Source: Anaerolineales bacterium UBA1429 (GTDB lineage Bacteria > Chloroflexota > Anaerolineae > UBA1429). Taken from it: a stretch of 23,492 nucleotides of DNA. How positions within the stretch are numbered: position 1 is the first letter of the stretch; each line of letters starts with the position of its first letter. This document shows positions 8,231 to 16,619 of this stretch, piece by piece. The position numbers and the translations under genes are program-made. The notes under the pieces are model-generated. The model searched no databases and was not told the DNA's origin. It was given only the letters and a program-made list of their open reading frames with translations. The stretch lies in the NCBI GenBank assembly GCA_002329325.1, contig DCTX01000021.1, positions 1-23,492 of the forward strand, given 5' to 3'.

Positions 8231-8665
8231 CTAGCGACCTGTGGATCCGAAACCGGTCTTGAGGGAGACGAGGCCCTCTGGGGCCTGGGGCAGAGGGCGG
8301 AACGCCCCCCGAGCCGCGGGCAGGACCCACATCTGGGCGATGCGCTCCCCGTGTCGCACGATGCGCGGCCAGGGGCAGTAGATCAGGGCGCACAGCTCCT
8401 GGCCGTTGAACTCGGACTCGATGAGGCCATCGTGGACGATGATCCCCCGTAAAAAGTTGCCGCTGCGCCCGGTAAGGCGCACGACGACGCTTTCTGGCAT
8501 GCGCAGCGCGATGCCGGTGGGGATGCGGGCGGGGCCCCACACCAGGCGCCAACCCCTGCCGGGCAAGCGCGCCCGCACGTCCAGCGCTGCCCCCAGATGC
8601 TCCTCGGGGGGCTGGGCGCCCTGACCCGTCAGCCAGTAGTCAACGTGTGTCTCGTCTGCCTGCAT
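8231..8665 (-). CDS. dUTPase-superfamily protein (divergent dUTP diphosphatase)
   Basis: 144-residue protein with all five trimeric dUTPase motifs in order: motif 1 AALDVRA (26-32), motif 2 GRSG (66-69), motif 3 GLIESEFNG (80-88), motif 4 GERIAQM (106-112) and motif 5 TGFGSTG (137-143). The length is typical. dUTPases convert dUTP to dUMP and pyrophosphate. Motif 3 departs from the usual G-x-I-D-x-D-Y-x-G: the catalytic aspartate position is E83 and the tyrosine is F86. Activity or substrate preference may therefore differ, and a dCTP-deaminase-like or regulatory role cannot be excluded. ATG 8665 is chosen for its AGGA site 5 nt upstream and for the promoter just beyond it. An in-frame ATG at 8728 would lie upstream of the predicted transcription start. 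Confidence 0.82.
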   Translation of the reverse strand: MQADETHVDYWLTGQGAQPPEEHLGAALDVRARLPGRGWRLVWGPARIPTGIALRMPESVVVRLTGRSGNFLRGIIVHDGLIESEFNGQELCALIYCPWPRIVRHGERIAQMWVLPAARGAFRPLPQAPEGLVSLKTGFGSTGR

Positions 8666-8687
8666 GGGGATCCTGGATTCCTTGGTC

Positions 8688-8699
8688 TGGCTCGAGCCA
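8688..8699. promoter_or_regulatory. 12-bp palindrome, possible operator
   Basis: TGGCTCGAGCCA is a perfect palindrome immediately downstream of the predicted start of transcription (about 8701) of the dUTPase-like gene. The position is typical of a repressor site. No regulator is identified, and a single short palindrome in GC-rich DNA could be chance. Confidence 0.3.
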
Positions 8700-8708
8700 A
8701 CTGAGCGT

Positions 8709-8717
8709 ATTATAGCA
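8709..8717 (-). promoter_or_regulatory. Extended -10 promoter for the dUTPase-like gene
   Basis: On the minus strand the sequence TGC-TATAAT is a perfect -10 hexamer (8709-8714) with the TG motif of an extended -10. No good -35 is seen 17 bp upstream, which extended -10 promoters do not need. Predicted transcription would start near 8701, about 36 nt before ATG 8665. Confidence 0.6.
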
Positions 8718-8799
8718 CATTGTAGCACAGGCCGCGAGCATCGCGTAACCCATTGCAGATGTCGCAGCGAGCCGCGCCGCAGGGGCGGCCCTCCGCGCT

Positions 8800-8828
8800 T
8801 TGACGCGCTGCGCCCCCAAGGCTACACT
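8800..8828 (+). promoter_or_regulatory. Sigma-70-type promoter for amidase-mtnA
   Basis: TTGACG (8800-8805), a 17-bp spacer and TACACT (8823-8828) on the plus strand. The predicted start near 8835 leaves only a short leader before the AGGAGG site (8841-8846) and ATG 8853. It is divergent from the dUTPase-like promoter. Confidence 0.6.
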
Positions 8829-8852
8829 CTGCCAGGCAACAGGAGGTCGCCC

Positions 8853-9554
8853 ATGTCTCGCCGCACACCAACTCCCCGACCGTCCAGCCCGCTCAGCGGG
8901 CTCGCCCGCGTTCTGGCGGTGCTGGTCTGCGTGGTGTTGGGCTTGCTGCTGCTGGTGGGGCTGGGAGATGCGGCCAGCATCCAGGGGCTGCGGGGGCTGT
9001 TCGGCTCTCGCCAGGCCACCATCGGCCTGGTGGCGGGCCACTGGCAGAACGACTCGGGAGCCGTCTGCCCCGACGGCCTGCAGGAGGTCGAGATCACCCT
9101 GGACGTGACCCGCCGGGTGGCCAGTCTGCTGCGCCGCCAGGGCTACGAGGTGCAGGTGCTGCCCGAGTATGCATCCCAACTGGATGGCTTTCGCGCCGAG
9201 GCGTTCCTGGCCATCCACGCCGACTCCTGCGTCGAGCTCTCCGGCTTCAAGATCGCCCGGCTGACACAGGCGGAGGAGCCGACCCAGGGCGCCCTGCTGG
9301 TGGAGACGCTGGAGCGCGCCTATGCCGAAGCCACAGGCCTGCAGCCGCACCCCGATACCATCACCGATGACATGCGCCAGTACCACGCCTTGCATCGCAT
9401 CGCCCCGGAGACCCCCGGCGCCATCATCGAGATCGGGTTCCTGGGGGGCGATCGCTACCTGCTCACAGCGGAGCCGGAGCGCGTTGCCGTGGGCATCGCC
9501 AACGGGCTCATGGCGTTCCTGCGCCAGCAAACCCCCACGCCCGCCGGAGATTGA
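8853..9554 (+). CDS. Membrane-anchored N-acetylmuramoyl-L-alanine amidase (Amidase_3-like)
   Basis: 233-residue protein with a short basic, proline-rich N-terminus and a single membrane helix at about residues 18-38, so the enzyme domain should lie outside the membrane. The domain fits the zinc-dependent Amidase_3 fold: H63 in AGHWQND, E78 in LQEVE, H122 in IHADS and the catalytic glutamate E193 in IIEIGF. These enzymes cut the amide bond between N-acetylmuramic acid and the stem peptide in peptidoglycan. The usual GHGG signature is GHWQ here, so the family member is divergent. ATG 8853 has AGGAGG 6 nt upstream. An in-frame ATG at 8664 would start before the promoter and is rejected. The stop lies 25 nt before mtnA, suggesting co-transcription. 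Confidence 0.85.
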   Translation: MSRRTPTPRPSSPLSGLARVLAVLVCVVLGLLLLVGLGDAASIQGLRGLFGSRQATIGLVAGHWQNDSGAVCPDGLQEVEITLDVTRRVASLLRRQGYEVQVLPEYASQLDGFRAEAFLAIHADSCVELSGFKIARLTQAEEPTQGALLVETLERAYAEATGLQPHPDTITDDMRQYHALHRIAPETPGAIIEIGFLGGDRYLLTAEPERVAVGIANGLMAFLRQQTPTPAGD

Positions 9555-9579
9555 TCACACCAGAAGCGGAGGAATCGCC

Positions 9580-10637
<1,058 letters not shown>

Positions 10638-10641
<4 letters not shown>

Positions 10642-11189
10642 CCACGCCAGACATAGTCGCGGGGGATATCGCGGAGCAATGGCAGCGCCAGGTCCTTGTC
10701 CGAGAGGATGGGCTCTTGCACGGGCCAGGGGATGGCCAGGTCGGGATCATCCCAGCGCACGCCCCGCTCGTCCGCCGGCGCATAGTAGCTGGTCACCTTG
10801 TAGAGAAAGTCGGCGCTCTCGCTGAGCACGCAAAAGCCGTGAGCGAAGCCCACGGGCACATAGAGCTGTAGCTGATTCTCGGCGGAGAGGGTCACCGCCA
10901 CGTGCTGGCCAAAGGTGGGCGAGCCGAAACGCACGTCCACGACCACATCCAGCACCTGGCCGGTGACGACGCGGACGAGCTTGGCCTGGCCCGGCGCCGC
11001 CTGGTAATGGAGGCCGCGCAGCGTCCCCCGGACGGAGCGAGAGTGATTGTCTTGCACCCAACGGTCCGAGATGCCGTGCTCGGCGTAGGCGCGCTCGTTG
11101 TAGCTCTCGAAGAAAAAGCCGCGCCGGTCCTCGAACACCCGGGGCTCGATGATGAGCACTCCCTCCAGAGCCGTCTCCGTCACTCGCAT
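10638..11189 (-). CDS. rfbC: dTDP-4-dehydrorhamnose 3,5-epimerase
   Basis: 183-residue RmlC/RfbC cupin enzyme, the usual length. Diagnostic segments are RGFFFESYNERAY, the QDNHSRS segment, RGLHYQ with the catalytic histidine, a beta-rich cupin core (VRVVTGQVLDVVVD), GFAHGF and YKVTSYYAPADE. It epimerises dTDP-4-keto-6-deoxyglucose to the L-lyxo-hexulose form in dTDP-L-rhamnose synthesis for surface polysaccharides. The other rml genes are not in the window, so this copy stands alone. ATG 11189 has GGGAG upstream and a clear promoter about 40 nt away. The 82-codon in-frame extension to 11435 runs past that promoter and is rejected. Its stop overlaps the convergent mtnA stop (CTAG, 10638-10641). 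Confidence 0.96.
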
Positions 11190-11235
11190 GGCTTGTCTCC
11201 CGTCGCAGATTGGTGTGTAGGGCGCTTCGGGGCAT

Positions 11236-11264
11236 ACTGTATCCGTCGGCGCCGGCCGTGTCAA
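11236..11264 (-). promoter_or_regulatory. Sigma-70-type promoter for rfbC
   Basis: On the minus strand, a perfect TTGACA (11259-11264), a 17-bp spacer and TACAGT (11236-11241). The start would be near 11229, leaving a leader of about 40 nt before ATG 11189. Between this promoter and the divergent one at 11429 (about 165 bp) I see no gene or other convincing site. Confidence 0.75.
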
Positions 11265-11428
11265 CGCGGGGGTAGCATACCGGTACAGCCCGGCCTGCTG
11301 CTGTGTCACAGAGAGTGGGCGCGCAAGTGCGACCTGCTGGCGGCGGCCCGTCAGGGAAGGCTCGCGCCCCATGGTACACCCGGGCGGCGAGGCGGCTCCG
11401 CGGCCCAATCCGGCCCGAACCCCCAACT

Positions 11429-11457
11429 TTGACATGGTTGCGTCGTCGTCGCATAAT
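11429..11457 (+). promoter_or_regulatory. Canonical sigma-70-type promoter of the hydrolase-pfkB operon
   Basis: TTGACA (11429-11434), exactly 17 bp of spacer that includes a short TCG repeat, and CATAAT (11452-11457) on the plus strand. This matches the -35 consensus fully and the -10 at five of six positions. The start would be near 11464, 26 nt before the leader ORF ATG. Confidence 0.8.
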
Positions 11458-11489
11458 CCTGCATCGCAGTGCCTGGAAGGAACGAAACG

Positions 11490-11540
11490 ATGATTTCTCT
11501 GCTCCGCCGGCCGCAGACTGCGCCAGAGGCGATGCCGTGA
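11490..11540 (+). CDS. 16-codon leader ORF coupled to the hydrolase gene
   Basis: Small ORF encoding MISLLRRPQTAPEAMP, preceded by GGAAGGA about 8 nt before its ATG, a much better ribosome-binding site than that of the next gene. Its TGA stop overlaps the GTG start of the hydrolase as GTGA. It sits just after a canonical promoter. The simplest reading is that ribosomes load here and reach the hydrolase by translational coupling. Product function is unknown, and I see no attenuator hairpin or run of a single regulatory amino acid. Confidence 0.5.
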   Translation: MISLLRRPQTAPEAMP

Positions 11541-12397
11541 ACCATCCAGACCTGGCGTATACCCGCGCCGTATCGATGCTCGGCGTCGTCCCCCTCTGGC
11601 CCGACGGCTCTGACCGCAATCCGCGCAATCCGATGGAGCGCCCGCGCCTGGAGGTCTATCTGCCCGATGACGGGCTGGCCGCCCCCCGCGCCACGGTGGT
11701 CGTCTGCCCCGGCGGCGGCTATCGGTTCCGGGCGCCCCACGAGGCTGCCCCGGTGGCCCAGTTTCTCGCCCAGCGCGGTTTGGCCGCGCTGGTGTGCCAC
11801 TACCGCGTCGCGCCCCAACGCTTTCCGGCCCCCATGGCTGACGTGGCCCGCGCCGTGCGCATGGCCCGCAAGCTGGCCCCCGAGCTGGGGCTGGATCCGG
11901 CGCGGGTGGCGTTGATGGGCTTTTCCGCCGGAGGACACGCCGCCGCGACCGTCGCGACCCAGCCCGATTTCCCCTTTGACCCGCAGGATGACCTGGTCGG
12001 CCAGCATGCGGCCAGGCCCGACCGCCTGATCCTGGCCTATCCTGTGGTCTCGATGGCGGAGGATGCCCACGAGGGCTGCCTGCTCAACCTCTTTGGGCGC
12101 GAGCCCCGGCGCGAGCAGCGGGAGGCGCTGAGCGCCGAGCGCTGGGTGGATGCGCAGACGCCGCCTTCCTTTCTCTATCACACCAACGATGACCCAGGCG
12201 TGGCTGCGACCCACAGCCTGCGCTTTGCGGCGGCCTGCCGCGCCCACGGCGTGCCCGTCGAGCTGCACCTGTTCGCCCACGGGCGCCATGGCGTGGGCCT
12301 GGCCGAGGATGAGCCGGCTCTGGCCCTGTGGCCGCACCTGCTGGTACGGTGGCTGGCGGACTGGTTACCCGATGACGAAAGGAGGCCGACGCGATGA
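11537..12397 (+). CDS. Alpha/beta hydrolase, acetyl-esterase/acetyl-xylan-esterase-like
   Basis: 286-residue cytoplasmic-looking esterase without a signal peptide. The oxyanion segment reads CPGGGYRFRAPHE, the nucleophile elbow is GFSAGG (S130), the probable acid is D218 or D219 in HTNDD, and the catalytic histidine is H251 in GRHGVG. The order and the segments RPDRLILAYPVVSM and THS match the BD-FAE/Aes-type esterases often found with plant-polysaccharide genes, which remove acetyl or similar groups from sugars. The GTG start at 11537 is chosen because the leader ORF stop overlaps it; no ATG start fits the family's N-terminus. The stop overlaps the next gene by ATGA (12394-12397), so the two are translated together. 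The exact substrate is unknown. Confidence 0.85.
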   Translation: MNHPDLAYTRAVSMLGVVPLWPDGSDRNPRNPMERPRLEVYLPDDGLAAPRATVVVCPGGGYRFRAPHEAAPVAQFLAQRGLAALVCHYRVAPQRFPAPMADVARAVRMARKLAPELGLDPARVALMGFSAGGHAAATVATQPDFPFDPQDDLVGQHAARPDRLILAYPVVSMAEDAHEGCLLNLFGREPRREQREALSAERWVDAQTPPSFLYHTNDDPGVAATHSLRFAAACRAHGVPVELHLFAHGRHGVGLAEDEPALALWPHLLVRWLADWLPDDERRPTR

Positions 12398-13413
12398 ATG
12401 CCCTGGAACGCATGCGCAGGCGTCTGGCAGGCGAACCGGTGGACCGCCCGCCGAACTTTGATATCATGATGCAGTTCGCAGCGCATCACATCGGCGAGCC
12501 GCTCTCCCGCTACTATCAGGATCACCGCGTGCTGGGCGAGGCCAACTTGGCTATGCTGGAGGCGTTCGAGCTGGACATCGTCCAGGCCATCTCCGATCCG
12601 TATCGCGAGGCCGCGGACCTGGGCCTGGAAGTGGTCTTTCCGGAGGACGACCTGCCCCTGGCGACGCGCCCGCTGCTTGCCGATCCGGAGGATCTGGACA
12701 AGCTGCGGGTCGTGGAGCCCTCCCACGGGCGGCGCATGAGCGACCGGATCGAGGCGATCCGCTGGTTCCGCCAACGGGTGGGCGGCGAGGTGCCCATCAT
12801 GGGGTGGGTCGAGGGCGCCATGGCCGAGGCAGCCGATCTGCGGGGTATCAGCAACCTGCTCCTGGATCTGTACGATCGGCCCGCGTGGGTGGCCGAGCTC
12901 CTGGAGAAGACCGGTGAGCAGGCGGTGGCCTTTGCCCGCGCTCAAGTCGAGGCGGGCGCCGACATGATCGGGCTGGGCGAGTCGGTGGCCTCGCAGGTCT
13001 CGCCCCGCATGTACGAGCGCCTCATCCTTCCGTGGGAGCAACGGGTGTTCGCCGCCGTGCGCGAGCTGGGGGCCATCCCTCGCCTGCACATCTGTGGCGA
13101 CACGACGGGCATCCTGCGGCAGATGGCTGCCAGCGGCGCCGAGATCGTTGATTTGGACTGGATGGTGGACCTGGAGCGGGCGGCGACGCTCTACGCCGAG
13201 GGAGGTCCGGCCCTCTCGGGCAATTTCGACCCGGTGGCGGTGCTGTTGCAGGGCACGCCGGACCAGGTGTACGCTGCCGCTACGCGCTGCCTCGAGATCA
13301 TGGGGCCGCGCGGCATCAGCAACGCAGGCTGTGAGGTCCCGCTGGGCACACCCCACGCCAACCTGCACGCCCAGACACGCGCTATCGCCGATTTCGCAGC
13401 GACGCATTCTTAA
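12394..13413 (+). CDS. Uroporphyrinogen decarboxylase-family protein, MtaA-like zinc methyltransferase type
   Basis: 339-residue URO-D superfamily protein. It begins with the family's N-terminal pattern (ALERMRRRLAGEPVDRPP) and carries H232-x-C234 in LHICGD plus C313 in NAGCEVP. This His-x-Cys...Cys set is the zinc site of corrinoid-dependent methyltransferases such as MtaA/MtbA. True heme-pathway URO-D lacks this zinc site, so a methyl-transfer role is more likely than tetrapyrrole synthesis. The methyl donor and acceptor are unknown, and no corrinoid protein is encoded in the window. The start overlaps the hydrolase stop by 4 bp. The operon partners (esterase, PfkB kinase) suggest a pathway that removes substituents from a small substrate before phosphorylation. 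That pathway is inference. Confidence 0.85.
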   Translation: MNALERMRRRLAGEPVDRPPNFDIMMQFAAHHIGEPLSRYYQDHRVLGEANLAMLEAFELDIVQAISDPYREAADLGLEVVFPEDDLPLATRPLLADPEDLDKLRVVEPSHGRRMSDRIEAIRWFRQRVGGEVPIMGWVEGAMAEAADLRGISNLLLDLYDRPAWVAELLEKTGEQAVAFARAQVEAGADMIGLGESVASQVSPRMYERLILPWEQRVFAAVRELGAIPRLHICGDTTGILRQMAASGAEIVDLDWMVDLERAATLYAEGGPALSGNFDPVAVLLQGTPDQVYAAATRCLEIMGPRGISNAGCEVPLGTPHANLHAQTRAIADFAATHS

Positions 13414-13469
13414 CGATAGGGCTTGCGGGGGGCGAATGGCTGCCGCTCTGCGCAACAAGGAGCACGCCC

Positions 13470-14774
13470 GTGACTTGGCAATATGGATCGTTCGTGGTCC
13501 CCCTGACGGTGTCTGCCACGGTGAGCATCATCGTTGGCCTCTCCCTCTGGTCGCGCCGCCGCATGCCGGGCGCTGGCCCTCTGATCGCCCTGCTTGGCTC
13601 CACAGCCTGGTGGGCCGCGATGGAGACGATCCAGTATGGGGCGCAGGATCTGGAGGCCAAGGTCTTCTGGACCAACATGGTCTACTTTGGCATCGTCAGC
13701 GCACCCGTCCTCTGGTTCAGCTTCTGCCTGTACTACAGCCGCACCCGCCATCGCCTGCGCCTCAGCGAGAAGGCCTCGCTGTGGTTCATCCCTATTGCGA
13801 GCCTGATCCTGCTGTGGATCGACCCGACCAATGGCCTGATGCGCCGCAACGTCTCCCTGGATACGAGCCACGCTGTCACCCACATGCTCAAGACCTATGG
13901 CCCCTGGTTCTGGGTCATGGTCTCTTACAGCTATGCGTTGATGCTCGCCGGGTTCGTGCTCCTGGTGCGGATGGTGCGATCGTCGGGCCGTGTCCTGAGC
14001 ACCCAGGCCGTGCTGTTGGGGGCGGCCCTGCTGCCTCCCTGGCTGACCAACATCCTCTGGCTCCTGGGCAAGTATGATTGGTTCCAGTTCGATCCCACCT
14101 CGATCGCCTTTGGCGTCTCGGGCGTCCTGCTGGCGGCGGGGATGCGCTGGAATCAGTTATTCGACCTGGTGCCCGCCGCCCGTGACGCTGCCATCGAATC
14201 CATGCGCGATGGCTGGCTGGTGGTGGACGCTTCGGATCGCATCCTGGACCTGAACCCCGCCGCGCGCCGTGTGTTGGGCGGCCAGGATCTGGTGGGGCGG
14301 CACCTCAGCACCCTGGCGCCCCAGCTCTCGCCGCAGTTGCGCACCCAGATGGAAGCCTCCGGTCGGGAGGAGACCGTGGTCCTGGGCACAGGCGCTGGCG
14401 CCCGGCACTTTGTGGTCGAGATGTCCGACCTGACGGAGGACTCGGGCATCCCGGCGGGCTATGTGATCACCCTGCACGACCTCACCCGCCGCGTCAGGGA
14501 GCAGCGCGAGCGCGAGGAGTTGATCCAGGCGCTGCAGGATGCCCTGGGCGAGGTCCGTCAACTGAGCGGCCTGTTGCCGATCTGCGCCCACTGCAAGAAG
14601 GTGCGCGATGACCAGGGCTATTGGACCCAACTGGAGCACTATATCGCCAAGCACTCCCAGGCCAGCTTTACCCATGGCCTCTGCCCCGAATGCATGGAAG
14701 AGATGATGCGCGAGGCCGGTCTGCACGATGGACTGGAACCCATTGAAGGAGACTCTCTTGAACCCAAGCTTTGA
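13470..14774 (+). CDS. Membrane 7TM-PAS sensor with C-terminal Cys4 motif, no kinase domain
   Basis: 434-residue protein. About residues 1-225 form roughly seven membrane helices of the HisKA_7TM type. A PAS domain follows (about 230-335; DGWLVVDASDRILDLNPAA is typical), then a short coiled coil (about 335-365). A C-terminal module ends with C372-x2-C375 and C405-x2-C408, reading LPICAHCKKVRDDQGYW and then CPEC. That terminal module is known from many bacterial sensor and receiver proteins and is probably metal-binding. No H-box, HATPase, GGDEF or EAL domain is present, so the output must be by contact or through the Cys module. The GTG start at 13470 has AAGGAG about 7 nt upstream and lies 56 nt after the URO-D-like gene. 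The end overlaps the pfkB-family start by 17 bp. Confidence 0.82.
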   Translation: MTWQYGSFVVPLTVSATVSIIVGLSLWSRRRMPGAGPLIALLGSTAWWAAMETIQYGAQDLEAKVFWTNMVYFGIVSAPVLWFSFCLYYSRTRHRLRLSEKASLWFIPIASLILLWIDPTNGLMRRNVSLDTSHAVTHMLKTYGPWFWVMVSYSYALMLAGFVLLVRMVRSSGRVLSTQAVLLGAALLPPWLTNILWLLGKYDWFQFDPTSIAFGVSGVLLAAGMRWNQLFDLVPAARDAAIESMRDGWLVVDASDRILDLNPAARRVLGGQDLVGRHLSTLAPQLSPQLRTQMEASGREETVVLGTGAGARHFVVEMSDLTEDSGIPAGYVITLHDLTRRVREQREREELIQALQDALGEVRQLSGLLPICAHCKKVRDDQGYWTQLEHYIAKHSQASFTHGLCPECMEEMMREAGLHDGLEPIEGDSLEPKL

Positions 14775-15672
14775 TGTGCTCGGCTTTGGCGCCATCGCTG
14801 TGGACGACCTGCTCTATGTGGAGCACTATCCCCCTGCCGACGCCAAGATGCCCGTCAGTGACATGGTTCGGCAAGGCGGTGGGCTGACTGCCACGGCCCT
14901 GGTGGCGGTGGCGCGCCTCGGCGGCAAGGCGGCCTACGCCGGGGTGCTGGGCGACGACGACCTCTCGCGCTACGCCATCGCCTCGTTGGAGGAGGAGGGC
15001 GTGGATTGCAGCCTGGTGCGCCGCGATCCCCAGGCGAGGCCCGTGTGCGCCATCATCGTCATTGATCTCGGCACGGGCACGCGCAACATCTTTTCCGATG
15101 CCCGCCGCTTTGTCGCGCGGGCGCCAGAGGAGCTGACCGAGGCGTTGGTCTCGCGAACCCGCGTGCTCTTTGTGGACCACCGGGTGGCCAAGGCGGCGGT
15201 GGCGGCCGCCCGGCACGCCCGCCGGCTGGGCATCCCCGTGGTGGCCGACGTGGAGCGCCTCCTGAGCCCGGAGGTGCCCGAGATGATGGAGCTGTCCGAT
15301 CACCTGATCGTCAGCCAGAGCCTGGCCAGCGAGGTGACGGGCCACGATGACCCGGGCCGCGCCGTCGAGCACCTGGCGCGCGCCGAGCGGGCGGCCACCG
15401 TCGTGACCGTAGGCGAGGCGGGGAGCTGGTATGCCGAGGGCCTGGGCCCCGTGGCGCACCAGCCCGCCTATCGCGTGGACGTAGTGGACACCACCGGCTG
15501 CGGCGACGTGTTCCACGGGGCCTATGCGGCCCTGCTGGCGCGGGGCGTGCCGGTGCCCGAGTGCGTACGCTATGCCTCGGCGACGGCGGCGCTCAAGGCC
15601 ACGCGCCCCGGTGGCCGCAGCGGCATCCCCACCTACGCGGCGGTGGAAGCCTTCCTGCAGGAGAGGGCATAG
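14758..15672 (+). CDS. PfkB-family carbohydrate kinase
   Basis: 304-residue ribokinase/PfkB-type sugar kinase. The N-terminal signature region contains GGGLTATALVAVARLGG, and the C-terminal signature is DTTGCGDVFHGAYAALL with catalytic base D250. The usual DTTGAGD reads DTTGCGD. These enzymes transfer phosphate from ATP to a sugar or nucleoside hydroxyl; the sugar here cannot be named. The TTG start at 14758 is preferred because AAGGAG (14746-14751) lies 6 nt upstream. The ATG at 14728 lies upstream of that site and adds ten residues not expected of the family. The gene overlaps the sensor gene by 17 bp and is the last of the operon, before the hairpin at 15735. Confidence 0.9.
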   Translation: MNPSFDVLGFGAIAVDDLLYVEHYPPADAKMPVSDMVRQGGGLTATALVAVARLGGKAAYAGVLGDDDLSRYAIASLEEEGVDCSLVRRDPQARPVCAIIVIDLGTGTRNIFSDARRFVARAPEELTEALVSRTRVLFVDHRVAKAAVAAARHARRLGIPVVADVERLLSPEVPEMMELSDHLIVSQSLASEVTGHDDPGRAVEHLARAERAATVVTVGEAGSWYAEGLGPVAHQPAYRVDVVDTTGCGDVFHGAYAALLARGVPVPECVRYASATAALKATRPGGRSGIPTYAAVEAFLQERA

Positions 15673-15677
15673 CCCGC

Positions 15678-15696
15678 CAGAGGCGCACCGCCTCTG
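15678..15696. repeat. Small hairpin after the pfkB-family gene
   Basis: CAGAGGCG (15678-15685) and CGCCTCTG (15689-15696) form a perfect 8-bp stem with a 3-nt loop just after the stop codon. There is no T-run. It may protect the mRNA end or work with the longer hairpin 40 bp downstream. Confidence 0.45.
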
Positions 15697-15734
15697 CCCG
15701 GCGCTTTCGCCCGCGCCGCTCCACGCACATGCGT

Positions 15735-15764
15735 GCGGGCCACCCCACCTCTGGGGCGGCCCGC
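15735..15764. terminator. Bidirectional terminator-like hairpin between convergent genes
   Basis: A 12-bp GC-rich stem: GCGGGCC (15735-15741) with GGCCCGC (15758-15764), one A-C mismatch, then CCCCA (15743-15747) with TGGGG (15752-15756) and a 4-nt loop. It sits between the convergent pfkB-family and elyC-like genes, where a shared terminator is expected. The following bases (CTCTTGC on plus) are only weakly T-rich. Confidence 0.6.
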
Positions 15765-15787
15765 CTCTTGCATCAGGTTGCCTGTCG

Positions 15788-16582
15788 CTAGCCCCCCAGG
15801 CGGATCCACAGCAGCCCCAGGTACTCGTAGATGGCCCGCTCCGTGCTCCAGAGCGCCCCGGAGTTCGGATAGATCGATTCGATGCCGAACGACTCGCGGC
15901 TGAACAGCCCGTACAATCCGGTGCCGTGGTCCGTAGGCGCGGCGATGGGGTGCAGCCCCTGCGCCTCCAGCAGCGCCATGGTGCGGGGCATGTGAGAGGC
16001 CGAGGTCACGATGAGAAATGGTTGCTCCCCCAGCATCTCCTTCAGGATGCGCGCCTGATCGGCCGTGTCTTGCGAGGCCCGCTCGATCACGATGTCGTCG
16101 CCGGAGACGCCAAAGGCCTCGGCGAAGCGATAGTTCGTCAGGCTCTCCACCGGCGCCTCGGGATCGCAGCCGCTGCCGCCCGAGAGCACCAGGGTGCAAT
16201 CGGGGCACTCGTGGTACAGGCGAATGCCCTCCACCAGGCGAGCCAGGGGCGTGCCGCCCACCTGGCGGGTGATGGGGGCATCCTCAAAGCCGACGACGCA
16301 GCCGGCCAACACCACGATGGTGTTCGCGCTCTCCCAATCCAGCTCGGCGAGCTGGGCGGGGCCCAGGGGGGGATACTGGTCCTCCAGGGGCCGCAGGATC
16401 GCTGAGCTGAAAGCGGAGGAGGAGAAGAGGAGCAGCAGGGCGGCCGCCAGGGTGGTCAGGGCGGCGCCCAACTTGCGACGACGCTCCGTCCAGATCAGAA
16501 TGAGCCCAACGATCAACAGCAGCACGGTCAAGGGTAGGGGGAACAGCAGACGCGACACGGCCTTCTTCAAGAAGAACAGCAT
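15788..16582 (-). CDS. DUF218 (ElyC/SanA/YdcF-like) membrane protein
   Basis: 264-residue protein with two N-terminal membrane helices (about residues 9-30 and 38-60) and a DUF218 domain from about residue 88. Diagnostic segments are TIVVLAGCVVG, RLVEGIRLYHE, TLVLSGGSG, QDTADQARILKEML and LIVTSASHMPRTMALLEAQG. ElyC and SanA members are linked in enterobacteria to cell-envelope and peptidoglycan-precursor metabolism. The enzymatic reaction is not settled, so the role here is inferred only from the family. ATG 16582 is chosen with GGAGG about 9 nt upstream. ATG 16588 is possible but too close to that site, and the longer in-frame ATG at 16816 lies beyond the predicted promoter. It is convergent with the pfkB-family gene. 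Confidence 0.88.
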   Translation of the reverse strand: MLFFLKKAVSRLLFPLPLTVLLLIVGLILIWTERRRKLGAALTTLAAALLLLFSSSAFSSAILRPLEDQYPPLGPAQLAELDWESANTIVVLAGCVVGFEDAPITRQVGGTPLARLVEGIRLYHECPDCTLVLSGGSGCDPEAPVESLTNYRFAEAFGVSGDDIVIERASQDTADQARILKEMLGEQPFLIVTSASHMPRTMALLEAQGLHPIAAPTDHGTGLYGLFSRESFGIESIYPNSGALWSTERAIYEYLGLLWIRLGG

Positions 16583-16619
16583 GGACATCTCCCTCCTGGG
16601 CGCTGGGTTAGGCTGGCAG

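Noticed and set aside
11441..11451. Short TCG repeat as a microsatellite
   Set aside because: Only about three units long and it forms the spacer of a good promoter; no sign of repeat-based variation.
12394..13413. Assignment as hemE (heme-pathway uroporphyrinogen decarboxylase)
   Set aside because: The H232-x-C234 and C313 zinc set is typical of the MtaA-like methyltransferase branch, and no tetrapyrrole genes are nearby.
12178..13458. 426-residue minus-strand frame
   Set aside because: Antisense to the URO-D-like gene; His/Leu/Arg-rich without domains.
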